This document shows positions 62,809 to 64,000 of a DNA stretch of 64,000 nt, in pieces (positions within the stretch are counted from its first letter, which is position 1; each line of letters begins with the position of its first letter). The position numbers and the translations under genes are program-made. Source of the stretch: Sporopachydermia quercuum (lineage: Eukaryota > Ascomycota > Sporopachydermiomycetes > Sporopachydermiales > Sporopachydermiaceae); assembly GCA_001599295.1 (NCBI GenBank), contig BCGN01000004.1, positions 744,346 to 808,345 of the forward strand. Reading direction: 5' to 3'. Below the pieces are notes generated by a model. It saw only the letters and a program-made list of their open reading frames with translations. It had not been told where the DNA came from and ran no database searches.

Positions 62809-64000
62809 ATGTCACAGGATATGTTGGAAGCTTCTGGTTATACTGGACTTCCACCAGCTCCTCCTTATGATATTTTATATGAAAAGAATGATCCAGCGAT
62901 ACAGAAGTTTCTCCAAGTAGACGTAAAGGAGCCGTTACCTTCCTATTCATCATCAGTTTACAAGTTTGGGTTAGTCGCGAGAAAAGCAGAGCTGATATCG
63001 CCGAACATTCAGGCAAATAATAGAACTTGGAAGAAAGTGTACCTTGAAGTTAACAACACACAACTAAATATATATTCTCCTAAAGATGTTCATATACCTT
63101 CGCTGTATTTTCAGGCTATAGAACCTGTCCAATCATCAACAAATTCAAACGGACTAAAACACACGTCATCGACTTCACACCTGATTCCATCATCATCATT
63201 AACTAGTCTTTTAGCATTGAATTCGAATGGATTAACATCTAAGCAGCCATCAATGGATCTTCTATCACACGAGAGTTCAACAAATGACCTTTTGCATGCA
63301 GCTATCAGTTCGTCTATGAGCCACAGTTTATCAGCTACTAATATGACTTCAGGAGGTCATTCCATTGCATCAGTAGCGATGTCACCATCATCATCATCTA
63401 CAAGTCAGCTTGGATTCAGACCTCGAGAAAGGGGAAACAGTCTTAGTCGTTCTCTCAAAAGCGCTTTTCAACTACATAAGAACAGAAATAGATCACTTTC
63501 AAGCGTATCAACAATTTCAACAATGTCTAACGGATCCATGAGTTCCTTTAATGATTCAACAAATATCACATCAACCCCAGAGTTAGATCAACATGGCCTT
63601 GATTACCCATACAATAGAGCAACTGGTACTCCTGGATCTTGGTCGGATTATTTCAGCATGTCGAACGACTCGTTAGAATTGGGAGAGACCACTGAAAACT
63701 TTAACCAGGGAAGCAGCTCATCAACAGCTCATTGCCAACAAATGGCGGCTCTCAACAAACTAGTTCCCATGTATAAAGTTATTGACACAGCAGTTGCACC
63801 GGACAAGAAATTAGTGCCTGACACAGTGAAATTCAACCTTATTATTCCCCATCAATCTCAAATTAATGCAATCAAATTGAACAGTAAATTAAAGAAGTCC
63901 TACTCTTTACAGTATGCGATGATAGGTTTAGCTACGGATTATACCAAGAAGCCTTACGTCTTGCGGTTAAGAGTGGAACAAGAACAGTTTCTCATTGAGT
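62809..64000 (+). CDS. PH-domain protein with split PH domain, partial (YHR131C/YNL144C-like)
   Basis: 397 codons from the ATG at 62809 to the right edge, where the gene continues. The first half of a PH domain appears at residues of about 49-84 (FGLVARKAELISPN, RTWKKVYLEVNNTQLNIY). It is interrupted by a long Ser/Thr/Asn-rich insert of about 270 residues. The second half resumes near SYSLQYAMIGLATDYTKKPY and VLRLRVEQEQFLIE. A PH domain with such an insert and the LPSYSSSVYKFG lead-in resembles the poorly characterised yeast YHR131C/YNL144C proteins. The insert has many potential phosphorylation sites and a basic stretch (RSLKSAFQLHKNRNRS). It probably binds membrane phosphoinositides; this is inferred. 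Confidence 0.85.
   Translation, partial: MSQDMLEASGYTGLPPAPPYDILYEKNDPAIQKFLQVDVKEPLPSYSSSVYKFGLVARKAELISPNIQANNRTWKKVYLEVNNTQLNIYSPKDVHIPSLYFQAIEPVQSSTNSNGLKHTSSTSHLIPSSSLTSLLALNSNGLTSKQPSMDLLSHESSTNDLLHAAISSSMSHSLSATNMTSGGHSIASVAMSPSSSSTSQLGFRPRERGNSLSRSLKSAFQLHKNRNRSLSSVSTISTMSNGSMSSFNDSTNITSTPELDQHGLDYPYNRATGTPGSWSDYFSMSNDSLELGETTENFNQGSSSSTAHCQQMAALNKLVPMYKVIDTAVAPDKKLVPDTVKFNLIIPHQSQINAIKLNSKLKKSYSLQYAMIGLATDYTKKPYVLRLRVEQEQFLIE

Overview
The window looks like nuclear DNA of a budding yeast (Saccharomycotina). It is AT-rich, compact and unclustered, and its genes are mostly intron-poor but clearly not intron-free. Four genes are spliced (ZWF1, LSM1, HIS5 and a Zn2Cys6 factor), with GTAAGT/GTATGT donors and TACTAAC-type branch sites. 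A CTG codon falls on the conserved leucine of the CHL1 RTHxQL motif, so a CUG-Ser code is unlikely. Together with genes absent from S. cerevisiae (acyl-CoA dehydrogenase, PNGase A-like, LtrA-like), this points to an early-diverging lineage of the Yarrowia/Dipodascus/Lipomyces kind. That placement is inference. Scattered single N bases mark a draft or polymorphic assembly.

Layout: TMA46-like ribosome factor (+); APP1 phosphatidate phosphatase (-); CHL1 helicase (+); a prolyl-4-hydroxylase-like dioxygenase (+); NIC96 nucleoporin (-); SEC4 Rab GTPase (-); NAR1 Fe-S assembly factor (+); a 3 kb spacer; ZWF1 with a 21-nt exon and an 847-nt intron (+); VPS36 ESCRT-II subunit (-); a Zn2Cys6 regulator (+); tRNA-Val(AAC) (-); HPT1 (+); an SGM1/TMF1-like golgin (-); HIS5 (-); an unknown mitochondrial-type membrane protein (-); TRM61/GCD14 (-); acyl-CoA dehydrogenase ending in AKL (+); LSM1 in four exons (-); a 4 kb gene-poor stretch; a GPI cell-wall protein (+); a 2.2 kb gene-poor stretch; a small unknown protein (+); EXO5 (-); an LtrA-family membrane protein (+); a PNGase A-like membrane protein (+); and a split-PH-domain protein cut by the right edge (+).

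The genes are ordinary housekeeping neighbours, not an operon. Loose functional links exist: NAR1 belongs to the cytosolic Fe-S pathway, whose typical clients include enzymes like CHL1 and EXO5. ZWF1 feeds the pentose phosphate/PRPP supply that HPT1 uses directly and that histidine synthesis (HIS5) draws on. SEC4, SGM1 and VPS36 act in membrane traffic.

I found no clear new system. The best leads are the ZWF1 microexon/long intron, a GC-rich small ORF behind a stress-type promoter near 18.1-18.6 kb, perfect palindromes at 15.26 and 18.13 kb, a G-run cluster at 9.0 kb, and a diverged 115-bp direct repeat at 48.1-48.4 kb in the largest gene-poor stretch. No convincing transposon, virus-derived element or CRISPR array was seen.
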